DNA of 64,000 nt from contig NZ_CP160680.1 of the NCBI RefSeq assembly GCF_040784935.1, positions 6,987,802-7,051,801 of the forward strand, in the 5' to 3' direction. This document shows positions 26,345 to 34,825 of the stretch, in pieces (position 1 is the first letter of the stretch; every line of letters starts with the position of its first letter). A program made the position numbers and the translations under genes. This DNA comes from Lewinella sp. LCG006 (GTDB lineage Bacteria > Bacteroidota > Bacteroidia > Chitinophagales > Saprospiraceae). The notes under the pieces are model-generated. The model searched no databases. It was given only the letters and a program-made list of their open reading frames with translations, and was not told where the DNA came from.

Positions 26345-26743
26345 TTAGTGATCAGCAGGTGCCTGGTCGCCATCTTCCGCGTTGATTTCTCTTTCCAATT
26401 CTTCCATGAAAACAAACTCGATGGATTCTTCAACCGTAGGGATGATGGAAAGAACCGAATCGAGGCGGGAAATTTCAATTAATTTCTTCACACTTGGATG
26501 TGTCACACCCGTTAAGATGAACGACCCTAGTGGTTTCCACAAGCGATTGGCTGTCAGGATGGCACTTAGGCCAGAAGAATCAACATACTGCACCTGTGAG
26601 AGATCGAAAATCAGGTTACGCACTCCTTCGTTTGCGAAAATGACTAATTCCGACTTCAACTGTGGTGCTAGAATAGAGTTGAGGTTCTCTTCTGCAAGTT
26701 GAAAAACGGCGTACTTTTCTTTTTTGTCTATGCTGTACTTCAT
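26345..26743 (-). CDS. STAS-domain anti-anti-sigma factor-like protein
   Basis: 132 residues from the ATG at 26743, chosen because it begins the STAS domain directly (MKYSIDKKEKYAVFQL); the longer frame to 26833 would run through the predicted promoter. The STAS motif DSSGLSAIL holds the phosphorylatable Ser56, as in SpoIIAA/RsbV. An acidic tail follows residue ~115. No anti-sigma kinase gene is adjacent, so the partner is unknown. It heads the STAS-rnz-dinB operon. Confidence 0.88.
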   Translation of the reverse strand: MKYSIDKKEKYAVFQLAEENLNSILAPQLKSELVIFANEGVRNLIFDLSQVQYVDSSGLSAILTANRLWKPLGSFILTGVTHPSVKKLIEISRLDSVLSIIPTVEESIEFVFMEELEREINAEDGDQAPADH

Positions 26744-26789
26744 TAAGCTGAACTTTGCTAATACGGCATCTTGGTGAAACCGCAAGACG

Positions 26790-26821
26790 CAAATGTAAGC
26801 AAGAAAAAACTGCCTGCCAAT
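26790..26821 (-). promoter_or_regulatory. Promoter of the STAS-rnz-dinB operon
   Basis: TACATTTG (26797-26790) is a perfect TAnnTTTG -7 box. ATTG (26821-26818), one mismatch from TTTG, is 20 bp upstream. The leader to the ATG at 26743 would be about 40 nt. Confidence 0.65.
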
Positions 26822-26909
26822 AGCTACAGTCAATTAAGTTTATGTTAATCTGTCAAGTAGCCGATCTTTTTACCGCCGAATTGGCAGATATTTGGATAAA
26901 TTTTAAACG

Positions 26910-26925
26910 TGGCACCATTTTTTCT
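26910..26925 (+). promoter_or_regulatory. Weak sigma-54-like promoter upstream of clpC
   Basis: TGGCACC-ATTT-TTTCT resembles the sigma-54 -24/-12 element TGGCACG-N4-TTGCW, but the -12 region has TC where GC is expected. No TAnnTTTG promoter was found between 26840 and 27090. The clpC ATG is 165 bp downstream. Confidence 0.3.
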
Positions 26926-27090
26926 GTTAGGTAGTCATTCCTGGCGCATTGATTTCGCCAGAACGGGCTTCGGAAAAAAAGGATACAAAGGATGAAACTT
27001 CATCAAGACAAACTTTGTTTTCTACCAGAAGAGTCCTATTATTGTTCACCATAATCCTTGAACAGTCCTAAGATAAAGCGAGCAAACGAT

Positions 27091-29655
27091 ATGAATAATA
27101 ACCGCAGATTTTCACCCCAAGTCAAGCAAGTCATCTCCCGCAGCCGCAGTGAAGCGGTCAAGCTAGGGCATGGCTTTATTGGCACCGAGCATTTGTTGCT
27201 GGGTCTCTTGACTGACAACGACAATTTAGCACTGCGGGTACTAGAATCTTTGGAAGTGGACCCCGGCGAGTTGCGCAACTCCGTTGTGGAAAGCATACAC
27301 CGTATCCCTAGTTCTGGGAATACGGGTCTGAATGTGGGCAACCTGCCCCTCAATAAACAGGCAGAAAAAGTACTTAAAGTGACATTTTTGGAAGCGAAAA
27401 TGCTTAAAAGCGAAGAAATTAGCCCCGAGCATCTACTCCTTTCTATTCTTAAAGACAAGGATAACCCCGCTTCAAAAATCATGCGTCAGTACGACGTAGA
27501 TTACGATTTATTCAAAGCAGAATTAGAATACGTGAAGCAAGAACAAGATTTCACCAGTGGTACCGACCCTTACACCCGTGCTTCGGGTGACCAAGAGGAG
27601 CCATACGAGGAAGAAGAAGGCCGTGGTGGTGCTTATCAGCAACGCGGCAAAGGCGCAACCAAATCCCGCACGCCAGTGCTCGATAATTTTGGTCGCGATA
27701 TCACAAAATTAGCTGATGAAGGCAAACTAGATCCCATCATTGGTCGGGAAAACGAAATTGAGCGCGTCAGCCAGATTCTTAGCCGCCGTAAAAAGAACAA
27801 TCCTATCCTCATCGGTGAACCCGGTGTTGGTAAGACCGCGATTGTAGAAGGCCTAGCCTTGCGCATTCAGCAGAAAAAAGTATCCCGGACCCTTTTCAAC
27901 AAGCGGATCGTTATGCTTGACCTCGCGGCATTGGTAGCAGGCACCAAGTACCGTGGTCAGTTTGAAGAGCGGATGAAGGCCATCATGACCGAACTCGAAA
28001 AGAGCCGTGATGTGATCCTGTTCATCGACGAAATCCATACGATTGTAGGTGCCGGTGGTGCAACTGGATCACTGGATGCCTCCAACATCTTCAAGCCTGC
28101 TCTAGCACGAGGCGAATTGCAATGTATTGGTGCATCTACCCTTGATGAATACCGCCAACACATTGAGAAAGATGGTGCCCTGGATCGTCGATTCCAAAAA
28201 GTAATGGTCGATCCCCCAAGTGCGGATGAAGCTATCCATATCCTGGAAAACATCAAACCAAAGTACGAGGAGTTTCACAACGTAATCTACTCTGACGATG
28301 CCATCAAAGCATGTGTTAAACTGAGTGACCGCTATATTACCGATCGTTTCTTACCAGATAAAGCTATCGACGTTTTGGATGAGGTAGGTGCTCGTACCCA
28401 CCTCAAAAATATCCACGTGCCCAAGCACATAGAGGAATTGGAAGCCAAGATCGAGAAGGTTAAAGAACAGAAAAACCAGGCCGTTCGCAATCAACAGTAC
28501 GAAAAGGCTGCTGATTTGCGCGACCAGGAATCCAAGCTGGGGCGCAACCTGGAACAGGCTAAAATTTCTTGGGAAGAAGAAGCGAAGACCAAGCGCTATC
28601 CAGTAGAGGAAGAAGATATTGCCGAAGTTGTTTCTATGATGACAGGCATCCCCGTACGTAGGGTGGCACAGTCTGAAAGCAAGAAACTTGTAGGTATGAC
28701 CAATGACTTGCGCGACGTGATCATTGGGCAGGACGAAGCCATTGCTAAAGTTACCAAAGCTATCCAGCGTAACCGCGTTGGGTTAAAAGATCCTAAGAAG
28801 CCTATTGGTACCTTTATTTTCCTCGGTCCTACCGGGGTAGGTAAGACAGAATTGGCAAAATCACTGGCTCGCTACATTTTTGATAGCGATGATGCGCTGG
28901 TAAGGATTGATATGAGTGAGTACATGGAGAAGTTCTCCGTCAGTCGGCTTATCGGTGCGCCTCCGGGGTACGTAGGTTACGAGGAAGGCGGGCAGCTTAC
29001 CGAGCGCGTTCGTCGCAAGCCTTACTCGGTGATCTTGCTCGATGAAATTGAAAAAGCACACCCTGATGTTTACAATATCCTCCTCCAGGTACTGGATGAT
29101 GGGCAGTTGACGGACGGACTAGGTCGCAAAGTAGACTTCAAGAATACCCTGATCATTATGACGTCTAATATTGGTGTTCGCCAATTGAAAGACTTCGGAC
29201 AAGGTGTTGGATTCAAAACGTCTGCTCGGGAAGAAGCTGCAGAGACCCACAGTAAGAGTGTTATCCAAAACGCGCTGAAACGGACCTTCTCTCCAGAGTT
29301 TCTCAACCGGATTGATGACGTAGTCATCTTCAACAGTTTGGATCAGGATGAGATCTTTCAAATCATCAATATCACGCTCAAAGATCTGTTTGATCGCTTG
29401 GCGGGAATGGAATATACGCTCCAATTGTCGGAAGCAGCTAAGAAGTTCGTTGCTGAAAAAGGATTTGATCCTCAATTCGGTGCACGACCCCTGCAAAGAG
29501 CAATTCAGAAGTATATTGAAGACCCACTGGCAGAGTTTATTTTAACCAATAACCCTGCTGCAGGTGCTGTCCTTGAGGCAGTTATGAATGAAAAAGAGGA
29601 TGGCTTGGACATCACCCTCACTACGGAAGAAGTAAATTCTGACGTAGAAGAATAA
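27091..29655 (+). CDS. clpC: ATP-dependent Clp protease ATPase subunit ClpC
   Basis: 854 residues from the ATG at 27091; a TTG at 27058 would add 11 residues. Two Clp-N repeats (~5-70, ~85-150) lead to AAA module 1 with Walker A GEPGVGKT (242-249) and Walker [10 protein letters not shown] (308-316). A middle region with a UVR-type segment (~450-495) follows, then AAA module 2 with Walker A GPTGVGKT (579-586). The short middle region marks ClpC rather than ClpB. It unfolds substrates for ClpP and acts in protein quality control. A Glu/Gly-rich linker (~165-190) separates the N-domain. It is monocistronic, with a terminator at 29673-29709. Confidence 0.96.
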   Translation: MNNNRRFSPQVKQVISRSRSEAVKLGHGFIGTEHLLLGLLTDNDNLALRVLESLEVDPGELRNSVVESIHRIPSSGNTGLNVGNLPLNKQAEKVLKVTFLEAKMLKSEEISPEHLLLSILKDKDNPASKIMRQYDVDYDLFKAELEYVKQEQDFTSGTDPYTRASGDQEEPYEEEEGRGGAYQQRGKGATKSRTPVLDNFGRDITKLADEGKLDPIIGRENEIERVSQILSRRKKNNPILIGEPGVGKTAIVEGLALRIQQKKVSRTLFNKRIVMLDLAALVAGTKYRGQFEERMKAIMTELEKSRDVILFIDEIHTIVGAGGATGSLDASNIFKPALARGELQCIGASTLDEYRQHIEKDGALDRRFQKVMVDPPSADEAIHILENIKPKYEEFHNVIYSDDAIKACVKLSDRYITDRFLPDKAIDVLDEVGARTHLKNIHVPKHIEELEAKIEKVKEQKNQAVRNQQYEKAADLRDQESKLGRNLEQAKISWEEEAKTKRYPVEEEDIAEVVSMMTGIPVRRVAQSESKKLVGMTNDLRDVIIGQDEAIAKVTKAIQRNRVGLKDPKKPIGTFIFLGPTGVGKTELAKSLARYIFDSDDALVRIDMSEYMEKFSVSRLIGAPPGYVGYEEGGQLTERVRRKPYSVILLDEIEKAHPDVYNILLQVLDDGQLTDGLGRKVDFKNTLIIMTSNIGVRQLKDFGQGVGFKTSAREEAAETHSKSVIQNALKRTFSPEFLNRIDDVVIFNSLDQDEIFQIINITLKDLFDRLAGMEYTLQLSEAAKKFVAEKGFDPQFGARPLQRAIQKYIEDPLAEFILTNNPAAGAVLEAVMNEKEDGLDITLTTEEVNSDVEE

Positions 29656-29672
29656 AAATTGTCCTATCTTGT

Positions 29673-29709
29673 AAGCACGCTTTCGGGTACTGTCCGGAAA
29701 GCGTGCTTT
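29673..29709 (+). terminator. Terminator after clpC / leader hairpin before infC
   Basis: AAGCACGCTTTC and GAAAGCGTGCTT form a 12-bp stem around a 12-nt loop, followed by a T-rich stretch. It lies between clpC and infC and may also act in the infC leader. Confidence 0.75.
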
Positions 29710-29740
29710 CATTTGTATTTTTAACTAAATTAAATATCAT

Positions 29741-30337
29741 TTGGCAAAGAGAAGAGGTTCAAAAAACAGAAACCAACGACGAGAAGACCCAAAAGACCAG
29801 TTTCGTGTTAATGATCAAATCCGGATTCCGGAAGTTCGATTAGTAGGAGATAACCTGGAGGAGGTCAGTGAAATAGCTGGCCGTAAAGTAGATCCGGGCA
29901 TTTATAATACCCGTCAGGCCATTGACTGGGCACGGCGCCTAGAACTCGACTTAGTGGAGATTTCTCCTAATGCTGAGCCGCCAGTAGTCAAAATCATTGA
30001 CTACAACAAATTCTTGTACGAGAAGAAAAAGCGCGAAAAGGAAATCAAGTCCAAGGCTGTGAAGACCGTAGTGAAGGAAATTCGCTTCGGTCCCAACACC
30101 GATGAGCATGATTTCGAATTCAAGTTGCGCCACGCTCAGCGATTTTTAGAGGAAGGTTCTAAGGTAAAAGCTTATGTACATTTCCGTGGCCGTACCATTG
30201 TTTTCAAAGATCGGGGAGAGCTTTTGCTACTCCGTTTTCTGAAAGAATTGGAAGAACATGGTGCTGCGGAAGCATTGCCAAAAATGGAAGGTCGCCGGAT
30301 GACGGTAATAATCCAACCAAAAAAAGGCAAAAAATAG
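29741..30337 (+). CDS. infC: Translation initiation factor IF-3
   Basis: 198 residues. The N-terminal domain (~20-90, with FRVNDQIR and VRLVGD), a basic linker helix ([16 protein letters not shown]) and the C-terminal domain ([21 protein letters not shown]) are all clear. There is no ATG start: the frame opens with TTG at 29741 (giving M-A-K-R-R), and the only in-frame alternative before the stop at 29726 is ATT at 29729. Non-AUG starts, famously AUU, are used by enterobacterial infC for IF-3 autoregulation. infC, rpmI and rplT form the usual cluster. Confidence 0.93.
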   Translation: MAKRRGSKNRNQRREDPKDQFRVNDQIRIPEVRLVGDNLEEVSEIAGRKVDPGIYNTRQAIDWARRLELDLVEISPNAEPPVVKIIDYNKFLYEKKKREKEIKSKAVKTVVKEIRFGPNTDEHDFEFKLRHAQRFLEEGSKVKAYVHFRGRTIVFKDRGELLLLRFLKELEEHGAAEALPKMEGRRMTVIIQPKKGKK

Positions 30338-30344
30338 CCTATCT

Positions 30345-30376
30345 CTTGGTTTCTTTCTAAAGGATCACTACCTTTG
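30345..30376 (+). promoter_or_regulatory. Promoter of rpmI-rplT
   Basis: CTTG (30345-30348), 20 bp, then TACCTTTG (30369-30376), a perfect TAnnTTTG -7 box. It lies 8 bp after the infC stop codon. The leader to rpmI would be about 22 nt, so rpmI-rplT can be transcribed separately from infC. Confidence 0.75.
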
Positions 30377-30405
30377 CGCACCGTTTAAAGAAAACAAATT
30401 TTGTT

Positions 30406-30600
30406 ATGCCAAAAATGAAGACCCATTCCAGCGCGAAGAAACGCTTCAAGTTGACTGGATCAGGGAAAATCAAGCGTTTTCAGGCTTACACTTCGCACAT
30501 GATGCGGAACAAAAGCAAGAAAGCCAAGCTTAATCTACGTGATTCTGCTTTGGTGAGTGACGCAGACAGCCCCCGCGTACGGCGGATGCTTTGTAAGTAA
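30406..30600 (+). CDS. rpmI: 50S ribosomal protein L35
   Basis: 64 residues, full family length. It opens with [20 protein letters not shown] and is strongly basic. It sits between infC and rplT, as is usual, and its own promoter lies directly upstream. Confidence 0.97.
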   Translation: MPKMKTHSSAKKRFKLTGSGKIKRFQAYTSHMMRNKSKKAKLNLRDSALVSDADSPRVRRMLCK

Positions 30601-30682
30601 TTTATTATTAATTCAGTGATTTTTCACGAGAGTGTAGGTATAAGTGCCTGAAGAGCCTCTACACTGAACAAAAAATCGAACT

Positions 30683-31030
30683 ATGCCACGTTCAGTAAAT
30701 GCCGTCGCTTCACGTCGTCGGCGCAAAAAAATTCTCAAGGCAGCTAAAGGATACTTTGGCGCCCGTAAAAATGTTTATACCGTAGCGAAGAATGCCGTGG
30801 ATAAAGCCATGAAGTATTCTTACCGTGACCGTAGAAACAAGAAGCGCGCCTTCCGCCGTCTGTGGATTGCACGTATCAACGCAGGTGCACGTATGCACGG
30901 TCTGTCTTACAGCCGTCTGATCCACGCCCTGAAAGAGAGTAATATCGATCTGAATCGTAAGGTACTCGCCGACTTGGCCATGAACCACCCTGATGTATTC
31001 AAGGAGGTTGTTGCTAAAGTTCAGAAGTAG
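30683..31030 (+). CDS. rplT: 50S ribosomal protein L20
   Basis: 115 residues, full length. It opens [19 protein letters not shown] and contains the conserved [10 protein letters not shown] and [13 protein letters not shown] segments. L20 is needed early in 50S assembly and represses its operon in several bacteria. The 82-bp gap after rpmI contains a 7-bp stem (AGTGTAG 30631-30637 with CTACACT 30659-30665) that could be part of such control. A strong terminator follows. Confidence 0.97.
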   Translation: MPRSVNAVASRRRRKKILKAAKGYFGARKNVYTVAKNAVDKAMKYSYRDRRNKKRAFRRLWIARINAGARMHGLSYSRLIHALKESNIDLNRKVLADLAMNHPDVFKEVVAKVQK

Positions 31031-31052
31031 TTTACTTTCTGATTGGAATAAT

Positions 31053-31087
31053 AAAACGCCACTGTGGTTCAACCGCAGTGGCGTTTT
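31053..31087 (+). terminator. Terminator of the rplT operon
   Basis: AAAACGCCACTG and CAGTGGCGTTTT make a perfect 12-bp stem with an 11-nt loop, 22 bp after the rplT stop. Confidence 0.9.
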
Positions 31088-31090
31088 CTG

Positions 31091-31129
31091 TTTACAAGAC
31101 TTTCAGCATTCTGCTGAAAGTCTTGTAAA
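31091..31129. repeat. Perfect 18-bp inverted repeat with 3-nt loop
   Basis: TTTACAAGACTTTCAGCA, loop TTC, then its exact complement. It begins 3 bp after the rplT terminator. There is no long U-run. It looks like a second hairpin or a palindromic repeat element. Confidence 0.75.
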
Positions 31130-31203
31130 GGGACTCATCCGCTCATGTTTGTTCCCAGACTACAAGGAGCCTTCAGCGTCTTAATGTTAGCGAAACCTCA
31201 CGC

Positions 31204-31234
31204 AAAAAAAGGGGATTTGACCAGGCAAATCCCC
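31204..31234 (-). terminator. Terminator of the padR-M23 operon
   Basis: GGGGATTTG (31211-31219) pairs with CAAATCCCC (31226-31234). On the minus strand the hairpin is followed by a run of seven U, 30 bp past the M23 peptidase stop. Confidence 0.85.
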
Positions 31235-31265
31235 CTGCGAATGAAAATGAAGTTATTCTTTTACA

Positions 31266-32024
31266 TTAAGGCAGATAATCTGCCGGATTGACGGGAACGC
31301 CATTCTTGATCACCTCATAATGGAGATGGGTCCCCATAGATAATCCCGAATTTCCAACCGTTCCGATCTGCTGGCCAGCTACAATCTGCTCTCCTACCTT
31401 TACATCAATATTGTCTAAGTGAGCATAAAGGGTTTGGTAGATTTCATCGTGAAGGATAATGATACAATTGCCGTATTTGTCTTTGGCTCCTGCTTCAAGA
31501 ATAATGCCACTGCCCGCCGCTAGAACTGGCGATCCAAGTGGAGCCTTCCAGTCGACTCCGCGGTGTAAGACTTCTTTTTTGTAGATGGGGTGGATACGAT
31601 TCCCATACTCAGAAGTCAGTTCAAAATCAGCGGTAAGGGGACAAAAAGAGGGAGGTGCTTGGTACACCGTCGTAGGAACCGTTGTGGAAGCTTCCGTTGT
31701 TTTGTGCGATAGCTCTTTAGCGGTTGTCCCATTAATGGGAGAAAAAAAGGTAAGTGTGCTCATTCCTATGAGCAAAATGCCAATCAGTTTTACCATGGTA
31801 AATCTTTTTTGGGTGGATGAATGAATTTTTTCAACTTCACTTTCATTCCATCGTTCCCGGCAGCGGGTAAAAGCTTCCTCGAAGCTTTGCCCCTCTCCCA
31901 TGGTGTGTTCAATATCACAACAGAGATGATCCAATAATTCCGTATGCTGGGTCTTGGTCAATTTTCGGTATTGCTGCAAAAAAGCTGCTACTTGCCTGGT
32001 CTGTTCTGTATCCAGTATCACCAT
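31266..32024 (-). CDS. Membrane-anchored M23 (LytM) metallopeptidase
   Basis: 252 residues. A cytoplasmic N-terminal helical domain (~1-75, with LLDHLCCDIEH) resembles the prefix domain of proteins paired with PadR regulators. One transmembrane helix (~77-96) and a linker follow, then an M23 peptidase domain (~133-250). The zinc ligands are visible: H154-x3-D158 (HRGVD), H202 in YAHLDN, and H233/H235 in HLH, so it should be active on peptidoglycan cross-links outside the membrane. The start codon overlaps the padR stop by one base, indicating translational coupling. A PadR partner that is itself a cell-wall peptidase is unusual. Confidence 0.88.
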   Translation of the reverse strand: MVILDTEQTRQVAAFLQQYRKLTKTQHTELLDHLCCDIEHTMGEGQSFEEAFTRCRERWNESEVEKIHSSTQKRFTMVKLIGILLIGMSTLTFFSPINGTTAKELSHKTTEASTTVPTTVYQAPPSFCPLTADFELTSEYGNRIHPIYKKEVLHRGVDWKAPLGSPVLAAGSGIILEAGAKDKYGNCIIILHDEIYQTLYAHLDNIDVKVGEQIVAGQQIGTVGNSGLSMGTHLHYEVIKNGVPVNPADYLP

Positions 32025-32356
32025 TAATCGAGCTTTAGCTTAAAGATGCGGTTCATCGTGAGTACAAATTCACGAAACTCATCTACATAATCAGTAGCAC
32101 TTGCCGTGCCCAAATCACTGAGCAAGTAGTATTTACGCACCCTCCCCCCTACTTTTTCTTTTTCGGAGATGATCAAGCCCGCCTTTTCCAACTTGTGGAG
32201 TGTGGGATAGAGTGCCCCTTCCGTAAGTTCTAATTCTCCCTCCGTAAGTGCTCTCACCCGTTGGGTAATCTGGTAACCATACATCCTGCCTTCTGCTTGC
32301 AGCAGGTGCAAAATCAGCGTTTTGAGGGTACCTTTAAAGAGTTCTGTTGAATACAT
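32024..32356 (-). CDS. PadR-family transcriptional regulator
   Basis: 110 residues from the ATG at 32356, chosen because MYSTELFKGTLKTLILHLL is the usual PadR opening; the longer frame to 32434 has no family support. The winged helix covers ~8-85, with YGYQITQRV, LTEGALYPTLHKLEKAGLI and GGRVRKYYLLS. PadR proteins usually repress their own operon and respond to envelope or chemical stress. The coupled downstream gene is the M23 peptidase, its likely regulatory target. Confidence 0.92.
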   Translation of the reverse strand: MYSTELFKGTLKTLILHLLQAEGRMYGYQITQRVRALTEGELELTEGALYPTLHKLEKAGLIISEKEKVGGRVRKYYLLSDLGTASATDYVDEFREFVLTMNRIFKLKLD

Positions 32357-32686
32357 AATACAAAGATGCATAATTATCTTAGGTATAAAAAGAATTGGCT
32401 TGAATTTTAACACTTTTATTGGAAGATCGTCCAATGCACCGCTCCCATCCTTGGTGCTCCCTCTCTAGATGAATCGGGATGCGGTGCGCTTCGCCCTCTG
32501 GGCTACGTGTTTACTTGGACAATTATCATATTTGCTAGCGCGAGAGGCCATTCGTATAAATACATTCACGCATTTATACCACCTTGCAAGGAGTGATCTA
32601 CGCTCAATGCGATGGGTTCATTCCGTCAGCGGAAGCTATGAAGAATGGCTGTTATGCTCGCTGGTCAGGAGACCAGCAGGATATGA
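32357..32686. other. Intergenic region upstream of padR, left of the IS
   Basis: No supported gene. An 8-bp inverted repeat GTATAAAT (32554-32561)/ATTTATAC (32572-32579) and a perfect 7-bp hairpin GCTGGTC-AGGA-GACCAGC (32660-32677) are present. The second ends 9 bp before the IS terminal repeat. The sequence contains GC-rich degenerate stretches and no recognised promoter for padR. Confidence 0.6.
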
Positions 32687-32771
32687 CGGGGTTGTGTAAA
32701 AAGCCCTCAAGTTGCTTAACAGGCTTTTGATCGGCTGATGGCTGACGTTTCTTGTTTTGTTTGAAAAACAC

Positions 32772-32812
32772 TGCTGGTGAGTCCTCCCTTAGAGTTCTCA
32801 CTAGCATTTTTT
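32772..32812 (+). terminator. Hairpin with U-run inside the IS left end
   Basis: TGCTGGTGAG (32772-32781) and CTCACTAGCA (32797-32806) pair with one mismatch and are followed by six T. It would stop plus-strand read-through into the IS. Confidence 0.6.
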
Positions 32813-32837
32813 CCTTTTAGGTTCAAAAAAAGAGTTT

Positions 32838-34505
32838 TTAAGCTCTTTTTTTGTGTTTAGTAGCACTTCTTGCTGCTCTTTGGACATAGTGATCCTCCCA
32901 GATCCCTGTCTGAAGGCAATAAACCTTCTTAAGATTGTGAGCTATTGCTAGGAACTGGAACTCAACATTGACTTTGTCGATGCCTCGGAGAAGGAACCGA
33001 CGATGTCCCATATTGTGTTTTATATTGGCAAAGGGCGTTTCCACATCGATACCACGTTGGGATCGTTTCTCTAAGCCTTTTTCTGATGCCAGTCGTTGTT
33101 TGACCTCTTTTTTAAAAGCCTCCAATTTCTCCCTCTTTTTCACCCTTCGATGAGTACCCGGTTTAGCATTTGGGCCTCGGCATTGTTCATAAAAAGGACA
33201 TTGGGCACAGCTTTCTGATTCATAAACCCGTGTTCTACTTTCATATCCATTGTTGCTCTTACTTGTGAACTCATGGCTGAACAATAGTTTCTTCTCATTG
33301 GGGCATTGGTAATAATCCTGATCTGGATCATAATACCAATTGGTGGTATTAAAAAGTTGTTTGTCCAGTTTGCCGGTAACTTCCTGGTACCACAGCGGAT
33401 ACTTCACATAAGCCGTATGGCCTTTTTCTGCTAAAAAACTATAATTCTCTTCACTGCCATAACCGGCATCTGCCGTATAATCCATCTTCCAATCCGATTC
33501 TACCAGTCCACTCACCCGTTGTTCTAGTTGTAGGACATGAGGGGGCAAAGTAGGGCTGTCAGAAGCACCCTGATGAACCGTAGCATTGACAATAAATTGA
33601 TCCGATGTCGTAATCTGTATATTGTACCCAGGCAACAATTGATCATCTTTCATGCGCAGGGCTGTGGCATCTTCGTCCGTCTTAGAATAAGAGTTACGAC
33701 CCGCCAGGATCAATTCCTGCTCTTCGTATTTATCTAAGTTGACTTGTTCTTTTGACAAATGACGATGGATTCTTTCCAAAGATTGTTTTCGTTTTTTGTC
33801 TCCTTGTTCTGCTATAATTTCATTGAGGTAACGAAGCTGCCTCTCTAAGTCTTCACTGTTCAAGACCAGATAAATTTGTTCGGCCTCTTGACGCTGGAGT
33901 AAATCCTTAGTCCCATAAATATTATCCTCCGCTTGCTGCAACTCCCGCACCTCTTCTAGCAGGCTATCTATACGCTCTAATACCATGGCCTTATAGCGTT
34001 CCGTGTTCTTGCGCCAGACAATTTTATGTTTATTGGCATTTGCAGCCCACTTGCTGCCATCTACATACAAGTCACTCAAGTTGACATAGCCCTGCTCTAC
34101 CAAATAAAATAACACTTGGCTCAAGACTGTATCTACCAAGTCCTGCATTCGACAGGAGCGAAATTCACTCAGTGTTTTAAAACAAGGACGCTGACCACCA
34201 GACAGCCACATGAAAACCAAATCTTCGCCTAACTTCTTCGCTAAGGGACGACTCGTATACACCTTGGTACAATAACCATAAATCCATACCTTAAGTAACA
34301 TCCGAGGATGATAAGGAGGCCGACCTATACCACTGTAGTAACATTCCAACTCTTTGATCTCTATTTCTTGTATTACCTTATTAATGATCTGCGCCAAAAC
34401 ATTGTCTTTTACCAGCTCTTCGATCCGTAAAGGAAGATCTATTACAATGTCTTGGGTGTAAGCTTTAAAGCGAATATTCTCTCTTTGTGTTATCTTTGTT
34501 GACAT
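32838..34505 (-). CDS. IS1182-family transposase
   Basis: 555 residues. The N-terminal DUF772-type region is clear (GRPPYHPRMLLKVWIYGYC and the following PLAKKLGEDLVFMWL). The DDE catalytic core follows, with D in DLYVDGSKWAANAN and D in DYTADAGYGSEENY. A Cys-rich segment (C-x-x-C-P-F-Y-E-Q-C-R-G) precedes the end. The frame is intact, so the element may be active. The stop codon sits inside the inverted repeat 32825-32852, which may serve as terminator. Confidence 0.93.
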   Translation of the reverse strand: MSTKITQRENIRFKAYTQDIVIDLPLRIEELVKDNVLAQIINKVIQEIEIKELECYYSGIGRPPYHPRMLLKVWIYGYCTKVYTSRPLAKKLGEDLVFMWLSGGQRPCFKTLSEFRSCRMQDLVDTVLSQVLFYLVEQGYVNLSDLYVDGSKWAANANKHKIVWRKNTERYKAMVLERIDSLLEEVRELQQAEDNIYGTKDLLQRQEAEQIYLVLNSEDLERQLRYLNEIIAEQGDKKRKQSLERIHRHLSKEQVNLDKYEEQELILAGRNSYSKTDEDATALRMKDDQLLPGYNIQITTSDQFIVNATVHQGASDSPTLPPHVLQLEQRVSGLVESDWKMDYTADAGYGSEENYSFLAEKGHTAYVKYPLWYQEVTGKLDKQLFNTTNWYYDPDQDYYQCPNEKKLLFSHEFTSKSNNGYESRTRVYESESCAQCPFYEQCRGPNAKPGTHRRVKKREKLEAFKKEVKQRLASEKGLEKRSQRGIDVETPFANIKHNMGHRRFLLRGIDKVNVEFQFLAIAHNLKKVYCLQTGIWEDHYVQRAARSATKHKKRA

Positions 34506-34594
34506 GAGCAGGGGGCTTTTCTTTTTGGCTTCAACTTAAAGTTAAAACACTCTGCTCATATCTTTTTCTATTTGGCGCTTTTTACACAACCCCG

Positions 34595-34825
34595 AGCAGG
34601 AGTTGCTAGTCGTCGGGAGCGTAAGGACAAAGAATGGGTGCCGCTCCGTTCAGCAGAGCCTGCTGCCGTTCGGCATGGCCCAAACCAGGCCCAACATATC
34701 TAAACCCCCCAACCTGGTCTTTGGATTTTCAAAAAACTTTGAAAGTTTCACAACCCTTACCGACCTTTGGGGTTTCTTTGAGTATATTCTTTTGATATGC
34801 TTGACCATTCAGATTTTCAATAACC
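34595..34825. other. Intergenic region between the IS and ubiD
   Basis: No supported gene. The part next to the IS is GC-rich and the part next to ubiD is AT-rich. A small open frame here has no family resemblance. No clear promoter; TTTG words occur near 34718 and 34768 but without a matching TAnnTTTG at the right spacing. Confidence 0.5.

Larger units (their letters stand above)
32687..34594 (-). mobile_element. IS1182-family insertion sequence
   Basis: About 1.9 kb bounded by 18-bp perfect terminal inverted repeats, CGGGGTTGTGTAAAAAGC at 32687-32704 and its complement at 34577-34594. It holds one intact transposase gene and looks complete. No target duplication is evident in the flanks. 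Inside the left end, hairpin 32772-32806 (TGCTGGTGAG/CTCACTAGCA) with six T could block incoming transcription on the plus strand. Inverted repeat 32825-32852 overlaps the transposase stop codon. Confidence 0.88.
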
